From: Varibaculum cambriense
Lineage (GTDB): Bacteria; Actinomycetota; Actinomycetes; Actinomycetales; Actinomycetaceae
Direction of reading: 5' to 3'
NCBI RefSeq assembly: GCF_002848005.1
Contig: NZ_PKHX01000004.1
Span: 179,509-243,508 of the forward strand
Length of the DNA stretch: 64,000 nt
Each line of letters begins with the position of its first letter. The first letter of the stretch is position 1. Below the pieces are notes generated by a model. The model saw only the letters and a program-made list of their open reading frames with translations. It searched no databases and was not told the origin of the DNA. The position numbers and the translations under genes were made by a program. Shown here piece after piece: positions 63,915-64,000 of this stretch.

Positions 63915-64000
63915 AGTAGAAGGTGCAGAAGGTGGGAACAAGGCCTCCCATCATGTCTTAGAGGGTGTCTAGCGGACGCAAGCGCTGCTAGGCTCTCTTC

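Overview
This 64 kb window looks like the chromosome of a moderate-GC member of the Actinomycetota, probably an Actinomycetaceae-type facultative anaerobe (Varibaculum- or Mobiluncus-like, which is a weak guess). The basis is a complete phosphatidylinositol mannoside (PIM) block in the order thrS-HIT-pgsA-patA-pimA, as in mycobacteria; an ANTAR response regulator of the PdtaR type; the pairs greA/hemolysin III/short cis-prenyltransferase and gltX/FAH hydrolase; and an actinobacterial DNA polymerase I with Tyr in the O-helix. Many genes start with GTG or TTG, and several look leaderless. No rRNA and no CRISPR array is visible.

Layout. 0-8 kb, minus strand: yebC (cut by the window edge), a Nudix hydrolase, a PrsW-type membrane protease, and the PIM block down from thrS. 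8-15.6 kb: gluQ (+), then a pyruvate formate-lyase module (pflB core, a separate glycyl-radical protein, pflA), then a queuosine salvage pair (tgt, yhhQ) and coaE. 15.7-31.4 kb, almost all minus: two unknown membrane proteins, rpsA, polA, pdtaR, tRNA-Leu(CAA), der, cmk, tyrA, rluB, scpB, scpA, parA, xerD. 31.5-34.7 kb is an accessory patch: yciI, an ATPase/DUF4143 gene under a four-unit 23-bp tandem array, a HigBA toxin-antitoxin pair, and an orphan ribbon-helix-helix antitoxin with a deleted toxin, bracketed by a duplicated 3' end of ychF. 34.7-48.6 kb: ychF, a membrane esterase, ispH, xseA-xseB, a frameshifted LssY-like gene, greA, hemolysin III, a cis-prenyltransferase, an AI-2E permease, GNAT, Bax-inhibitor-1, tRNA-Leu(UAA), nhaA. 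48.6-63.7 kb: hisS, tRNA-Glu, tRNA-Gln, gltX, a MalY-type C-S lyase, FAH hydrolase, SNF2 helicase, nitroreductase, EamA exporter, a wall-anchored surface protein, and the TrkH-TrkA potassium system. The right edge holds what looks like a broken phage portal gene.

How it fits together. The PFL module supports anaerobic pyruvate cleavage to acetyl-CoA and formate. Its enzyme is split at the genetic level: the large chain has the catalytic Cys-Cys but no glycyl-radical segment, and that segment is an independent 83-residue protein with its own ribosome-binding site. GluQ, Tgt and YhhQ together point to salvage of a queuosine precursor and glutamylation of Q-tRNA(Asp). Potassium and sodium homeostasis (Trk, NhaA), envelope PIM synthesis and a surface protein fit a host-associated life.

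Strongest oddities: the split PFL; two intergenic double-hairpin elements with the same architecture but different, still fully paired stem sequences; the exact 23-bp array before the ATPase gene; the ychF-end duplication; a G6-tract frameshift; and a UAA-anticodon tRNA with a short variable loop.
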